From Atopomonas hussainii (lineage in GTDB: Bacteria > Pseudomonadota > Gammaproteobacteria > Pseudomonadales > Pseudomonadaceae): a DNA stretch of 64,000 nt. The stretch covers positions 62,001 to 126,000 of the forward strand of contig NZ_FOAS01000010.1 in NCBI RefSeq assembly GCF_900109735.1. Direction: 5' to 3'. Below the pieces are notes generated by a model. It was not told where the DNA came from. It worked only from the letters and a program-made list of their open reading frames with translations, and did no database searches. Both the position numbers and the translations under genes were made by a program. Shown here one piece after another: positions 50,828-59,992 of this stretch (positions are counted from its first letter, which is position 1; each line of letters begins with the position of its first letter).

Positions 50828-51601
50828 GTGCTCAAGCAACGTGTGATACCGGCCCTGCTGTTACGCGACGGCGGCTTGGTAAAAACCCAGAAGTTCGGCA
50901 AGCACAAGTACATCGGCGATCCGATCAATGCCATCCGCATCTTCAATGAGAAGGAAGTGGACGAACTGGTGCTGCTCGACATCGACGCCAGCCGGCAGGA
51001 TCGTGAGCCGGACTATGCACTGATCGAGAGCATTGCAGCCGAGTGCTTCATGCCGCTGGGATACGGTGGTGGGATATCCACGATCGAGCAGGCGCGACGA
51101 ATCTTCTCTTCCGGTGTGGAGAAAGTCGTGCTGCAGACGTCGGCGCTGCAAAATCCGGCTCTGGTCACAGAGATCGCCCAGCGCTTCGGCAGCCAGAGCG
51201 TGGTTGTTTCCCTTGATATCAAGCGTGACTGGCTGGGGCGTTATCGTCTATGGTCCTCGTCTTCCCGTCGGACCCTGTCCGCGGACTGGCTTCAAGCGCT
51301 CCGTTCGATCGTATCCGCCGGGGCTGGCGAGGTACTGCTTAACTCCGTGGACCGTGACGGAATGCAGGAGGGATATGATCTGCGTCTAATCAAGGCTGCC
51401 GTTGATGCGGTAGATGTGCCGTTGATAGCCTTGGGTGGCGCAGCAAAGCTGGAGCATTTCGTCGAGGCGATCGAGGCAGGCGCTTCCGCCGTCGCAGCGG
51501 GCAGTTTGTTTGTGCTGCAGGGGCCGCATCGTGCGGTACTGATCAGCTATCCCAACTATTCAGAGCTTGAGTCGCTTTTCAGAGGTAAGGATGTTTCATA
51601 A
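50828..51601 (+). CDS. HisF-like ammonia channel subunit of module 2
   Basis: The 257-residue HisF-like barrel begins at a GTG (LKQRVIPALLLRDGGLVK). Position 11 is leucine instead of the catalytic aspartate of true HisF, as in the first copy, while the aspartate in VVSLDIKR is kept. This matches HisF2-type partners of WbpG. It is expected to form a complex with its HisH partner and feed ammonia to the downstream amidotransferase, whose start overlaps it by 11 bp. Confidence 0.9.
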   Translation: MLKQRVIPALLLRDGGLVKTQKFGKHKYIGDPINAIRIFNEKEVDELVLLDIDASRQDREPDYALIESIAAECFMPLGYGGGISTIEQARRIFSSGVEKVVLQTSALQNPALVTEIAQRFGSQSVVVSLDIKRDWLGRYRLWSSSSRRTLSADWLQALRSIVSAGAGEVLLNSVDRDGMQEGYDLRLIKAAVDAVDVPLIALGGAAKLEHFVEAIEAGASAVAAGSLFVLQGPHRAVLISYPNYSELESLFRGKDVS

Positions 51602-52712
51602 AGAACACAGGATCTGTTCGCGATGCGTTATGGACGACAGCGCATCCAAAATCACTTTCGACGACGCGGGTGTTTGCAATTACTGCACCTATTTCCAGCA
51701 GCGCGTCAACAGTGTGGTATTTGCCCCCGAACAAGAGCGCTCAGAGCAGCGCAGGGCTTTCGTGGAGAAGGTGAAAAAGGCGGGCAAGGGCAAGCCATAC
51801 GATTGCATCATCGGTCTGTCCGGAGGAGTAGATAGCTCCTATGTGCTGCACCTCGCTCTCAGCGAGGGTTTGCGGCCGCTCGCCGTGCACATGGACAACA
51901 ACTGGAACTCCGAGCTCGCGGTCAACAACATCAAGAATCTGGTTACCCGTCTCGGCGTCGATCTGTACACTCACGTCATCGACTGGCCTGAGTACAAGGG
52001 CCTGATGCAGGCATTCTTCGACGCCGATGTCATCGACGTGGAGCTGCTTTACGACAACGCGATGTTGGCGGTGAACTACGAGCAGGCGCGGCGCTACGGC
52101 ATCAAATACATACTGTCGGGAAGCAACTCCGCGACCGAAGGCATGCCGATGCCGGAGGGCTGGAACTGGCGCAAGTGGGACAAGCGCAATATCAAGGCGA
52201 TCGCCCGGCGCAACTCGGTGCGGATTCGCACCTTCCCGATCATGGGCACGCTCGGTTACGTGTATAACCGCGTCGTGAAGGGAATTCAGTGGGCGTCATT
52301 TCTTGATCTCTACGACTACCAGAAGGAAGCAGCGCTGGATCTGCTTGAGCAGAAGTACGCTTACAAGCGCTACCCCTACAAGCACTATGAATCGGTCTTT
52401 ACGCGCTTCTATCAGGGCTACATCCTCCCCGAAAAATTCGATGTGGATAAGCGCAAGTTGCATCTCTCGACGCTGGTTATGAGCGGCCAGATGACTCGCG
52501 ATCAGGCGCTCGCCCATCTCCAGGGTTCTCCCTACGCCTCGCCTGAGGAGCTCGACAGGGACCGCAAGTATTTCCTCAAGAAGATGGGCTGGTCTGAAGG
52601 CCAGTTGGGGGAATATCTGCGGCGGCCAGGCAAGCCGCATGATGCTTATCCCAGTGAGCGCTTCGCCTGGGACTTCATTCGCAAGATCTATCAGATGCGG
52701 CGCGCTTCCTGA
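51591..52712 (+). CDS. wbpG: N-acetyl sugar amidotransferase (WbpG family), copy 2
   Basis: The 373-residue protein has cysteine pairs CSRC near residue 8 and CNYC near 29, and a PP-loop SGGVDSS from residue 77, the WbpG hallmarks. In P. aeruginosa O5, WbpG with HisH2/HisF2 makes the acetamidino group of ManNAc(3NAm)A. Here the likely substrate is the 2,3-diacetamido uronic acid made by wbpA/B/D/E in the same cluster. The ATG at 51591 is preceded by AGAGGTAAGG, a good ribosome site, and was chosen over an ATG eight codons upstream. Confidence 0.9.
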   Translation: MFHKEHRICSRCVMDDSASKITFDDAGVCNYCTYFQQRVNSVVFAPEQERSEQRRAFVEKVKKAGKGKPYDCIIGLSGGVDSSYVLHLALSEGLRPLAVHMDNNWNSELAVNNIKNLVTRLGVDLYTHVIDWPEYKGLMQAFFDADVIDVELLYDNAMLAVNYEQARRYGIKYILSGSNSATEGMPMPEGWNWRKWDKRNIKAIARRNSVRIRTFPIMGTLGYVYNRVVKGIQWASFLDLYDYQKEAALDLLEQKYAYKRYPYKHYESVFTRFYQGYILPEKFDVDKRKLHLSTLVMSGQMTRDQALAHLQGSPYASPEELDRDRKYFLKKMGWSEGQLGEYLRRPGKPHDAYPSERFAWDFIRKIYQMRRAS

Positions 52713-52760
52713 GTCCGTTCGCAAGGGCCTGCAAGCTCGTTTCCGTTAAGGGTTTTTCAC

Positions 52761-53957
52761 TTGAATGTTCTGTTTCTGCATCCTGCTGCGGCTTTCGGTG
52801 GTGCATCCAAAAGCCTGATCGAGCTCTACAGGCTGTTACAAGGCAGCGGGGTCCGAGGGACGGTTCTCACTCCTGCCGGAGCCGTTTGCCAATCCTTCGA
52901 AAGAGCCGGCATGCGGACTCATCCGGTAAAGGGGCTTAGTCAGTTCGACAATACTCGTTATGGCTACTATCGCAAGGTTCGCTGGTTGATCTTGTTACGC
53001 GAGTTACTCCTGCTGCCGTTTGCGCTGGCGGGGCTGTGGCGGCTGCGGCGCGAACCCTTCGACCTGATCCATATCAACGAGATCACCCTGCTGCCGTTGG
53101 GTGTCGTCGCCAAATGGCTGCTGCGCGTTCCGATGGTGGTGCATGTTCGCTCGCTGCAGCGTAAGCCGGGCTCCGGCCTGCGAACCCGTTGGCTTAACGG
53201 GCTGCTGCGTCGATACGCCGATGCGGTGGTGGCGATAGATCACACTGTCGCTGCCACGCTGGAGCAGGAGCTTCCGTTGAGCATCGTCCACAATGGCCTC
53301 GAGGTAGCCAGTCAGCCAGTCGAGAAGCTCCCTGGTGACGGAGTTGGGCCGGTCAAGGTCGGGTTTCTCGGCGTGCTGATTCCGCTCAAAGGTATCTTCG
53401 AGCTGGTCGAGGCGATGCGCATCCTGAAATCCCGTGGCGTTTCCATCCAGTGCCTCGTGGCGGGTGAGAACGCGCGGGAGATATCTGGACTCAAGGCTTG
53501 GATTTTGCGCAAGTTTGGCTTTGCGCGAGATGTCCGCAGCGAGCTGGAGGGGCTGATCTGCCGCGAGGGTCTGGAAGACCAGATCAAGTTGCTCGGCTTC
53601 GTGAGCGATGTCCGCGAACTTTATCCACAACTGGATATTCTCTGCTTTCCCTCGCATCTGGATGCCGCGGGGCGTCCGGTCTTTGAGGCGGCGTTCTACT
53701 CGGTGCCCAGTGTCGTGGCAGTGAACGACCCATTGCCGGACGCTTTATTACACGAGGTGACTGGGCTGGCGGTACCGAAACCAGACCCGCTGTTGATCGC
53801 CGATGCGTTGCAGCGGCTTGCGGAAAATCCCGACCTTCGCCGTCAGCTTGGATGTCAGGCGAAGAGTTGGGCCGAGGAAACCTTCGCGATCGACGTCAAT
53901 GCGGCGCGCATGCTTGACCTCTATCACCGCGTACTTTCATCAAATGCGAGTAGTTGA
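52761..53957 (+). CDS. Glycosyltransferase family 4
   Basis: This GT-B glycosyltransferase has 398 residues. The N-terminal half starts NVLFLHPAAAFGGASKSLIEL, and the C-terminal half has VGFLGVLIPLKGIFELVEAM near residue 196 and a donor-site FPSHLDAAGRPVFEAAFYSVPSVV near residue 297 with the E-x7-E pattern partly kept. It adds one sugar of the repeat unit; donor and acceptor are unknown. The start is a TTG at 52761, since no in-frame ATG precedes the conserved first strand. It ends 3 bp before the next transferase. Confidence 0.88.
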   Translation: MNVLFLHPAAAFGGASKSLIELYRLLQGSGVRGTVLTPAGAVCQSFERAGMRTHPVKGLSQFDNTRYGYYRKVRWLILLRELLLLPFALAGLWRLRREPFDLIHINEITLLPLGVVAKWLLRVPMVVHVRSLQRKPGSGLRTRWLNGLLRRYADAVVAIDHTVAATLEQELPLSIVHNGLEVASQPVEKLPGDGVGPVKVGFLGVLIPLKGIFELVEAMRILKSRGVSIQCLVAGENAREISGLKAWILRKFGFARDVRSELEGLICREGLEDQIKLLGFVSDVRELYPQLDILCFPSHLDAAGRPVFEAAFYSVPSVVAVNDPLPDALLHEVTGLAVPKPDPLLIADALQRLAENPDLRRQLGCQAKSWAEETFAIDVNAARMLDLYHRVLSSNASS

Positions 53958-53960
53958 GCC

Positions 53961-55169
53961 ATGCGCATCCTCATGCTCTCCCAGTACTTTTGGCCGGAAA
54001 GCTTCATCATCAATAACATCGTGCGTACGCTCGACGAGCAAGGCCACGAGGTGGTGGTCGCTACTGGCAAGCCCAACTATCCCGACGGCAAGGTCTTTGA
54101 TGGCTACCGCGCTGCGGGTACCCAGCGCGAACGCTACCTGGGGCGCATCGAGGTACTGCGGGTGCCGCTGTGGCCGCGCGGGCAGGGTGGTGCGAAGAAT
54201 CTGATCCTCAATTACCTGTCCTTTGTATTCGGCGGCCTGCTGTGCTTGCCGTGGATGCTGCGCGGGCGCCAGTTCGACGCAATTCTGGTATTTGCGCCAT
54301 CGCCGATCACCCAAGCGATTCCGGCGATCCTGCTCAAGTGGCTGAAGAAGGCGAAGCTGGCCCTGTGGGTGCAGGACCTGTGGCCGGAGAGCCTCTCAGC
54401 CACCGGGTTCGTGCGCAATCCGTACCTGCTGCGTGCGGTGGGCTGGATGGTGCGTGCCATCTACCGCCCGTGCGACACCCTGCTGGTGCAGTCGCTGGCG
54501 TTCGTCGAGCCGGTGGCGCAGTATGCTGACCCGGCGAAGATCCAGTACTATCCCAATTCCATGGATGTAAGCAGCGAGGCCGTGGTGCCGGTGCCTGGCG
54601 AGCTTCTCGAACTGCTCGAGCAGCACTTCTGCGTGGTGTTCGCCGGCAACCTGGGCACCGCCCAGGCGCTCGACACCTTGGTGCAGGCGGCGGTCCTCCT
54701 GTGTGACGAGCCGCGTATCCGGCTGGTGCTGGTGGGCAGCGGCAGCCGTCTGGCTTGGCTCAAGGCCCAGCAGCAGGCGCTGGGGTTGGACAACCTGGTG
54801 TTGCCGGGGCGTTTCCCGATGGAGGCCATGCCGCAGATCTTTGAGCGTGCTTCGGCCCTGCTGGTGTCGCTGAACGACGAGCCGGCCTTTGCCCAGACCA
54901 TTCCCAGCAAGATCCAGGCGTACCTGGCCGCCGGGCGGCCGATCCTGGCCTGCATGAGCGGCGAGGGTGCCCGGGTGGTCTGTGAGGCGCGCGCCGGTTT
55001 GGCTTCGCCGGCCGAGCAGGTACTGCCACTGGTTGCCAACATCCGCTGCATGCAGGCGCTCAGTGCCAGCGAGCGCGCTGCCATGGGCACCTCTGGGCGT
55101 GCCTATTTCGATGCCCACTTCGAGATGACCAGCCAGGTGCGCCGACTGGTCGAGCTGCTGCAGTGCTGA
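53961..55169 (+). CDS. WbuB/WbjE-like glycosyltransferase family 4
   Basis: The 402-residue protein begins MRILMLSQYFWPESFIINNIVRTL, the characteristic WbuB-type opening (YFWPE). It then has LWVQDLWPESLSATGF near residue 136, FAGNLGTAQALDTLV near 229 and a donor-site IPSKIQAYLAAGRPIL near 312. WbuB/WbjE proteins transfer N-acetyl-L-fucosamine in the O-antigens where they have been studied. That matches the L-FucNAc/L-QuiNAc precursor genes at the end of this cluster. The exact linkage cannot be predicted. Confidence 0.88.
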   Translation: MRILMLSQYFWPESFIINNIVRTLDEQGHEVVVATGKPNYPDGKVFDGYRAAGTQRERYLGRIEVLRVPLWPRGQGGAKNLILNYLSFVFGGLLCLPWMLRGRQFDAILVFAPSPITQAIPAILLKWLKKAKLALWVQDLWPESLSATGFVRNPYLLRAVGWMVRAIYRPCDTLLVQSLAFVEPVAQYADPAKIQYYPNSMDVSSEAVVPVPGELLELLEQHFCVVFAGNLGTAQALDTLVQAAVLLCDEPRIRLVLVGSGSRLAWLKAQQQALGLDNLVLPGRFPMEAMPQIFERASALLVSLNDEPAFAQTIPSKIQAYLAAGRPILACMSGEGARVVCEARAGLASPAEQVLPLVANIRCMQALSASERAAMGTSGRAYFDAHFEMTSQVRRLVELLQC

Positions 55170-55218
55170 TGCGCGTGCATGCCGTTCGAGTCGTGACGGT
55201 ACGCAGGGAGGTCTGCTG

Positions 55219-57627
55219 ATGCGCTTGCTGGTCTTCCCGCTGGCCTTCATGGCCAACACCTTCGCCATGATGCTGGTGATGATCGGCCTGAGCCTATTCG
55301 GCAAGCCGGTCCTGGCGGCCGACTTCGGCCTGATCCACGGCGCCACGGTAGCGCTGTTCTACTCCTTCTCCGGTAATGCGCGCAGCCTGATCCTGGCAGA
55401 GTCCGGCACGATCGGCGCGGCCGGCATCCTCCGCCTGCGCTTGCTGCTGCTGTTGCCGCTGAGCGTCCTGGCTTTCATGCTGTGTATCGGTGTGGTCGAT
55501 GGCGGCTGGCTATTCGTACTGCTGCTGGTAGTGCGGCGGGCAGCCGAGTGGCTGGCGGAGGTCTTTCTCAGCGAGCAGGAGCTGCATCACCAGGGCCGTG
55601 CGGCGCTGCGTTTTCTGTTGATCCAGGGCTGCCTGGGTCTGGCGTTGTTGCTGGCGCTGCTCGATGGCGGCGTCTTGGCAATACCCATGACTCTGCTCTG
55701 GGGGCTGTCGCCGCTGCTCGGCTGCGTCAGTCTGGGCCTGCTCGGTCGCGCCCTGTGTAATCCCATGCCGCTGTTGCCGAGCATCCGCCTGTTGTTGCCG
55801 CACTTCGGCTCGACCGCGGTCATCGGCGTTTCGGTGTACGTTTTTCGCCTGTTCATCCTGCTGGTGGCGGGCAAGCAGGTGGCGGGCGACCTGTTTTCCG
55901 CCTTCGCCCTGGGCGGCATCCTCGGTGCGGTGTTCTCCCAGGCGCTAGGGCCGACCATGGTGCGCCATGAACAGCGCTCCGCCGGGCCGGGGCGCCTGAT
56001 GCGGCTGTTCAATCTAATGCTGGTGGTGGTGCTGCTGGCGGGGCTGGGCCTGGTGGCGCTGGTCTGGGGCCTGCCGCAGGTGCTCGACTGGACTCACAAG
56101 GGCCAGCTGTTCTGGCTGGCGGTGGGCTGCTCGCTGGCCGGTGGCGTGGTCATGGTGCTGGCGCAACGCATCCGCCTGCGCATCATCCAGGACGATGTCG
56201 GTGGTGATGTATTCGGCTCGGACATCCTGGCGAACATCCTGCTGGTGGCGAGCATTCCCTTCGTCTTCTACGGCCTGGGGGTGAATGCCCTGGCCCTGCT
56301 GTATTTGCTCGGTGCGCTGCTGTCATGGATGTTCTACGCCAGCGAGCGGCATGGCCTTTTGGCGCAGCGTTATACCGGCTGGTTCAGCCAGCGACGTCTG
56401 CTACTGCTGATTGCGCTGGCGATTTTCCTGCCGCTGTTCTTCCAGCTGCAGGAAGGCATCTTTCGTGACCCAGCGCACGAGTTCAGCAGTGGCGGGGTGC
56501 TGGCGCTGCTGCCGATCCCGCTGTCGGTGCTGGCCTGCTACCTGGGGATGGTGTTGCTGGGGGGCTATTCGCAGGCGCGCCTGGCCCTGCTGAGTCTATT
56601 CTTCGTGTTCATCGGCATGTTGCTGACCAGCCTGTTGCTGGGGCCGGCGGGGGAGGGGCAGCATAAGCTGATCCTGCTGATCCAGTACATCCTGCCGATG
56701 TTCGCCCTGGTGCTCGGGCAGCAGTTCGGCGGGCGCGAGGATGCCCAGGCGCTGGTGGCGCGTGCGGCCTTGCTGGTGTTGCTGGCGATCGTGCCGTTGC
56801 AGCTGCTGGCCACCTTGCTGGCGGGCACTCCGATACTGTCGCCCTCGCTGCGGCTGTTCAGCATCTACCAGCATCTGCAGTACGTTCCGCTGCTGTTCGT
56901 TGCGGCCTATGTGCTGGCGTTGTTCGGCCTGTGGGGGCGGGCCGGGCTGGACGGCTGGCTGCAGGGGGTGACGCTGGCGATGGGGGCTTATGTGGTGCTG
57001 TCCTGGTCGCTGTTGGCCGGCCTGCTGCTTGCGCTCGGGCTGTTGTTGTTCCTGTTGCAGCAGGGCGTGCGTGACGCGCGTCGGCTGGTGCTGCCGCTGC
57101 TTGCGTTCGCGGGGGCTCTGTTGGCGCTTTGGTATGTCCGTGCTCTGCTGCAGGGCGAAGGATCGGCGCCGCTGCCGGCCTCCGCTGATCTGACGCTGCG
57201 GGTGCTGGAAGGGCGGGGCGGCTACCTAGAGCGCTGGACGTTCTACATCGATGGCATTACCGGCAGTTGGACCAGCGCCTTGCTTGGCCATGCCCGGTCG
57301 CCACAGCGCGAGCTGTACCCGAGCGCGCTGAACTATTATCTCGACTTCGCCTACAACTTCGGCCTGCTCGGGCTGCTACCGCTGGTGCTGCTGGCGTTGT
57401 ATAGCCTGGTCGCGGTTCTACGGCGCTGGCGTACGTTCTGGGCTGCCACCCCGGCCCTGGGGCTGGCGCTGGTGGTCATCTTCATGCTCACGCTCGACAG
57501 TGCCTTCAAGGTCGGCCTGCGCCAGCCGTACTCTGGCGTGATCATGTTCTTCCTTTGGGGGTTGCTGCTGGCGCAGATCGCGCGGCCGACGGCACGCCCA
57601 GAAGCTTTCAACGAAAAGGGTGTCTGA
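55219..57627 (+). CDS. Two-part membrane protein: flippase-like N-half joined to O-antigen polymerase/ligase-like C-half
   Basis: This 802-residue protein is almost wholly hydrophobic, with over twenty predicted membrane segments, about twice the length of either a Wzx or a Wzy. Residues 1 to about 375 read like a polysaccharide flippase (VLAADFGLIHGATVALFYSFSGNARSLIL, then FSAFALGGILGAVFSQALGPTMVRHEQ, in pieces). Residues about 390-800 read like a Wzy/WaaL-type protein, with a large polar loop near residue 670 (GYLERWTFYIDGI, then LNYYLDFAYNFGLLGLLP) before the last helices. The frame is uninterrupted, so it is a true fusion rather than two genes. Function is inferred. Confidence 0.7.
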   Translation: MRLLVFPLAFMANTFAMMLVMIGLSLFGKPVLAADFGLIHGATVALFYSFSGNARSLILAESGTIGAAGILRLRLLLLLPLSVLAFMLCIGVVDGGWLFVLLLVVRRAAEWLAEVFLSEQELHHQGRAALRFLLIQGCLGLALLLALLDGGVLAIPMTLLWGLSPLLGCVSLGLLGRALCNPMPLLPSIRLLLPHFGSTAVIGVSVYVFRLFILLVAGKQVAGDLFSAFALGGILGAVFSQALGPTMVRHEQRSAGPGRLMRLFNLMLVVVLLAGLGLVALVWGLPQVLDWTHKGQLFWLAVGCSLAGGVVMVLAQRIRLRIIQDDVGGDVFGSDILANILLVASIPFVFYGLGVNALALLYLLGALLSWMFYASERHGLLAQRYTGWFSQRRLLLLIALAIFLPLFFQLQEGIFRDPAHEFSSGGVLALLPIPLSVLACYLGMVLLGGYSQARLALLSLFFVFIGMLLTSLLLGPAGEGQHKLILLIQYILPMFALVLGQQFGGREDAQALVARAALLVLLAIVPLQLLATLLAGTPILSPSLRLFSIYQHLQYVPLLFVAAYVLALFGLWGRAGLDGWLQGVTLAMGAYVVLSWSLLAGLLLALGLLLFLLQQGVRDARRLVLPLLAFAGALLALWYVRALLQGEGSAPLPASADLTLRVLEGRGGYLERWTFYIDGITGSWTSALLGHARSPQRELYPSALNYYLDFAYNFGLLGLLPLVLLALYSLVAVLRRWRTFWAATPALGLALVVIFMLTLDSAFKVGLRQPYSGVIMFFLWGLLLAQIARPTARPEAFNEKGV

Positions 57628-57634
57628 GGGTTTT

Positions 57635-59041
57635 ATGCGCTGGGAAGTTCTGATCAAGGCCGTGTGGGTGGTCGTATTCGCGCTGATTGCACTGCTCACC
57701 GGCTGCACGCTGGTCGAGTACCAGGGGAGCGCCTGGATCTATCTGCTGTTTACGGCGCTTTCCACTGCGCTGCTGTTCTTCGGTTTCGGCCGGGGTGCGA
57801 TCTTTTTCGATGCTTTTATTGGCGTCCTGCTGTGGATTGGCTTCTGGTTGAAGTTCAGCGTGCGCACTGCACTCTCCGAGGGGCGCTTCAACATATCTGT
57901 TGGTAACTTTGATGGCGGAGCTGCATCGCTGGATAAAGCTCTGCTCGTTGTCTGCTGTGCGTTCGCAGCCATACTGTTGGGGCGCCTGGTCCGTCAGCGC
58001 TGGGGGTTCAGCTATCCGCTGAGCATGCCAAAGATTGGGTATGCGGGCATATTTGCTTTTTATCGCCGCTTCCGTGGCACATTGCTTTGTACGTTTGTCG
58101 TTGCAGTCGTATTGGTGTGCGCAGCGAATGCTTGGTTTGGCTTTTATCAGAGGGGGCAGGTCGCTCGGGTGATATTGCCATTGGGGTTAAATGGCGTTTT
58201 TTCTTGGCTACTTATGTTTGGAATGGCTTCGGTTTCAGCGCTGATCCTGCGTTTCGAATTTGAGCTGAATCGGGAGCGCTACTGGGTAGCGATCAGCCTT
58301 GCCATGCTGGAGGCTGCGCTGTCTAACATCTCGCTGTGGAGTCGCGGCATGATTCTCAACGGATCGTCGCTTTTGTACGGTGCTGTAGCCCAGTTCAAAC
58401 GCTCTGAAATGCGCTTGCGGCTGGGGCTGGCCAGTATTGCATTGGTTGCTTTCGTTGGCTTCTTTGTAGTTTCGGTAGTCTCGGTGAATTGGTTGCGGGC
58501 CAATGCATTTTATTCTGGGTATTCGCAAGCGGAGGTTGGTCAGGCGGTAGTTGAGCAGACTTCAATTTTATTTTTAGATCGTTGGGTTGGTATTGAAGGT
58601 GTGATGTCGGTAGTGGGCTCCAACAAGACGGGGTGGGATACCTTCGCTCAGGCGCTTGGGGAGCGTTTCGATACCTCGGCAAACTCATTTTACGATCGTA
58701 ATTTTGTTGAGTCGGCGTACGACAATACGCGTGACGGAGATTTGCATTTTGTCTCCTTGCCGGGCTTTATCGCTTTTCTGTTTTATCCCGGATCCTACCT
58801 TTTCCTATTCTGCGCGGTTTTGGCATTCTCGATGCTAGCTGCTGGTATCGAGTATCTAGTCTATCGATTGGGTGGTCAGAATCTGGTGTTCTGCGCGCTG
58901 ATCGCTCAGGTGGTAGCCTTCCGTTACACCAGCTTCGGCTATGTTCCAATGCAGAGTTATCTGCTATTTGGGTCAATCCTGCTGAACGTCCTGATTTTGT
59001 ATTTTTCTGATAGGCTCCTGCGTTTTTTCTACAGGCCTTGA
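57635..59041 (+). CDS. Multi-pass membrane protein, candidate O-antigen polymerase (Wzy-like)
   Basis: The 468-residue protein has about ten to twelve membrane helices and a large polar loop near residues 285-375 containing FYDRNFVESAYDNTRDGDLHFVSLPGFIAFLFYPGS in pieces. This layout is common in Wzy-type polymerases, which are too divergent to identify by motif. The ATG at 57635 follows a GAGGG ribosome site that overlaps the upstream stop. From about 57900 the DNA is AT-richer than the preceding gene, as often seen for serotype-specific wzy genes. It could equally be another membrane protein of the cluster. Confidence 0.65.
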   Translation: MRWEVLIKAVWVVVFALIALLTGCTLVEYQGSAWIYLLFTALSTALLFFGFGRGAIFFDAFIGVLLWIGFWLKFSVRTALSEGRFNISVGNFDGGAASLDKALLVVCCAFAAILLGRLVRQRWGFSYPLSMPKIGYAGIFAFYRRFRGTLLCTFVVAVVLVCAANAWFGFYQRGQVARVILPLGLNGVFSWLLMFGMASVSALILRFEFELNRERYWVAISLAMLEAALSNISLWSRGMILNGSSLLYGAVAQFKRSEMRLRLGLASIALVAFVGFFVVSVVSVNWLRANAFYSGYSQAEVGQAVVEQTSILFLDRWVGIEGVMSVVGSNKTGWDTFAQALGERFDTSANSFYDRNFVESAYDNTRDGDLHFVSLPGFIAFLFYPGSYLFLFCAVLAFSMLAAGIEYLVYRLGGQNLVFCALIAQVVAFRYTSFGYVPMQSYLLFGSILLNVLILYFSDRLLRFFYRP

Positions 59042-59063
59042 GATCTTTGGAAGGTTTTGATTA

Positions 59064-59924
59064 ATGGCTCGAATTCTGGTTCTAGGCGTCACCGGTATGC
59101 TCGGTAATGCCGTCTTTCGTGTTTTCAGTGGCGATGCTGCGCACCAGACCTGGGGCACGCTGCGCAGCGCCGCGGCGCTGCGCCACTTCGCCGAGGAGAG
59201 CCATGCGCGCCTGCTGTGCGGGGTCGATGTGCTCGATCAGGATGCGCTGACCGCCGTGATGGCGCGGGTCAGGCCGGAGGTGGTGATCAACTGCGTCGGT
59301 TTGATCAAACATTTGGCCGACGCCAACGATCCACTGACCGCGCTGCCGATCAATGCCATGCTGCCGCACCGCTTGGCTCGGCTGTGTGAACTGAGCGGGG
59401 CGCGGCTGATTCATGTCAGTACGGATTGCGTATTTTCTGGGCGCAAGGGCATGTATCTGGAAAGCGACATATCCGATGCAGAAGATTTGTATGGCAAGTC
59501 CAAGTTTATTGGCGAGTTGCATGATGTGCCACATGCGGTGACGTTGCGAACTTCGATTATTGGTCATGAGCTGAATAGTCATTACGCCTTAGTCGATTGG
59601 TTTCTTGCCCAGCAGGGGCGCGTGAAAGGTTTCACTAAGGCGATTTTTTCCGGTCTGCCGACTGTTGAGTTGGCGCGGGTGATGAAGGACTTTGTGTTGC
59701 CTGACCCTACGCTGCAGGGGCTGTATCATGTCGCGGCTCAGCCTGTAGATAAGTACACATTGCTCAGCTTAGTGGCGGCTCAATACGGCAAGCAGATCGA
59801 CATTGCTGCTGATGATGCGCTGGTGATTGACCGCTCTCTGGATGGCTCACGCTTTAGTGCGGCAAGCGGTTATGTGGCGCCAGCTTGGCCTGAGCTAGTG
59901 AAGCGCATGTACGCCCAGCGCTGA
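59064..59924 (+). CDS. RmlD-like NDP-sugar reductase
   Basis: The 286-residue SDR protein begins MARILVLGVTGMLGNAVFRVF, with the G-x-x-G-x-x-G motif, and has VSTDCVFSG near residue 117 and the catalytic YGKSK near residue 147. It is the short RmlD type rather than the roughly 370-residue bifunctional WbjC/FnlB type. In V. cholerae O37 an RmlD-like protein (WbvR) takes this place in UDP-L-QuiNAc synthesis, so this gene is expected to reduce the 4-keto group of the WbjB product. Whether L-FucNAc or L-QuiNAc results depends on its stereochemistry, which is not visible. Confidence 0.85.
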   Translation: MARILVLGVTGMLGNAVFRVFSGDAAHQTWGTLRSAAALRHFAEESHARLLCGVDVLDQDALTAVMARVRPEVVINCVGLIKHLADANDPLTALPINAMLPHRLARLCELSGARLIHVSTDCVFSGRKGMYLESDISDAEDLYGKSKFIGELHDVPHAVTLRTSIIGHELNSHYALVDWFLAQQGRVKGFTKAIFSGLPTVELARVMKDFVLPDPTLQGLYHVAAQPVDKYTLLSLVAAQYGKQIDIAADDALVIDRSLDGSRFSAASGYVAPAWPELVKRMYAQR

Positions 59925-59992
59925 GCTTACGTTTAAGTGGATGATATGAGCTAAGCCCAGTGCCTTGGCTCCGATTTGGAAGGTTCTATTCT

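Noticed and set aside
44702..51601. The hisH/hisF-like pairs as histidine biosynthesis genes
   Set aside because: They are interleaved with sugar amidotransferases, no other his gene is present, and both HisF copies lack Asp11.
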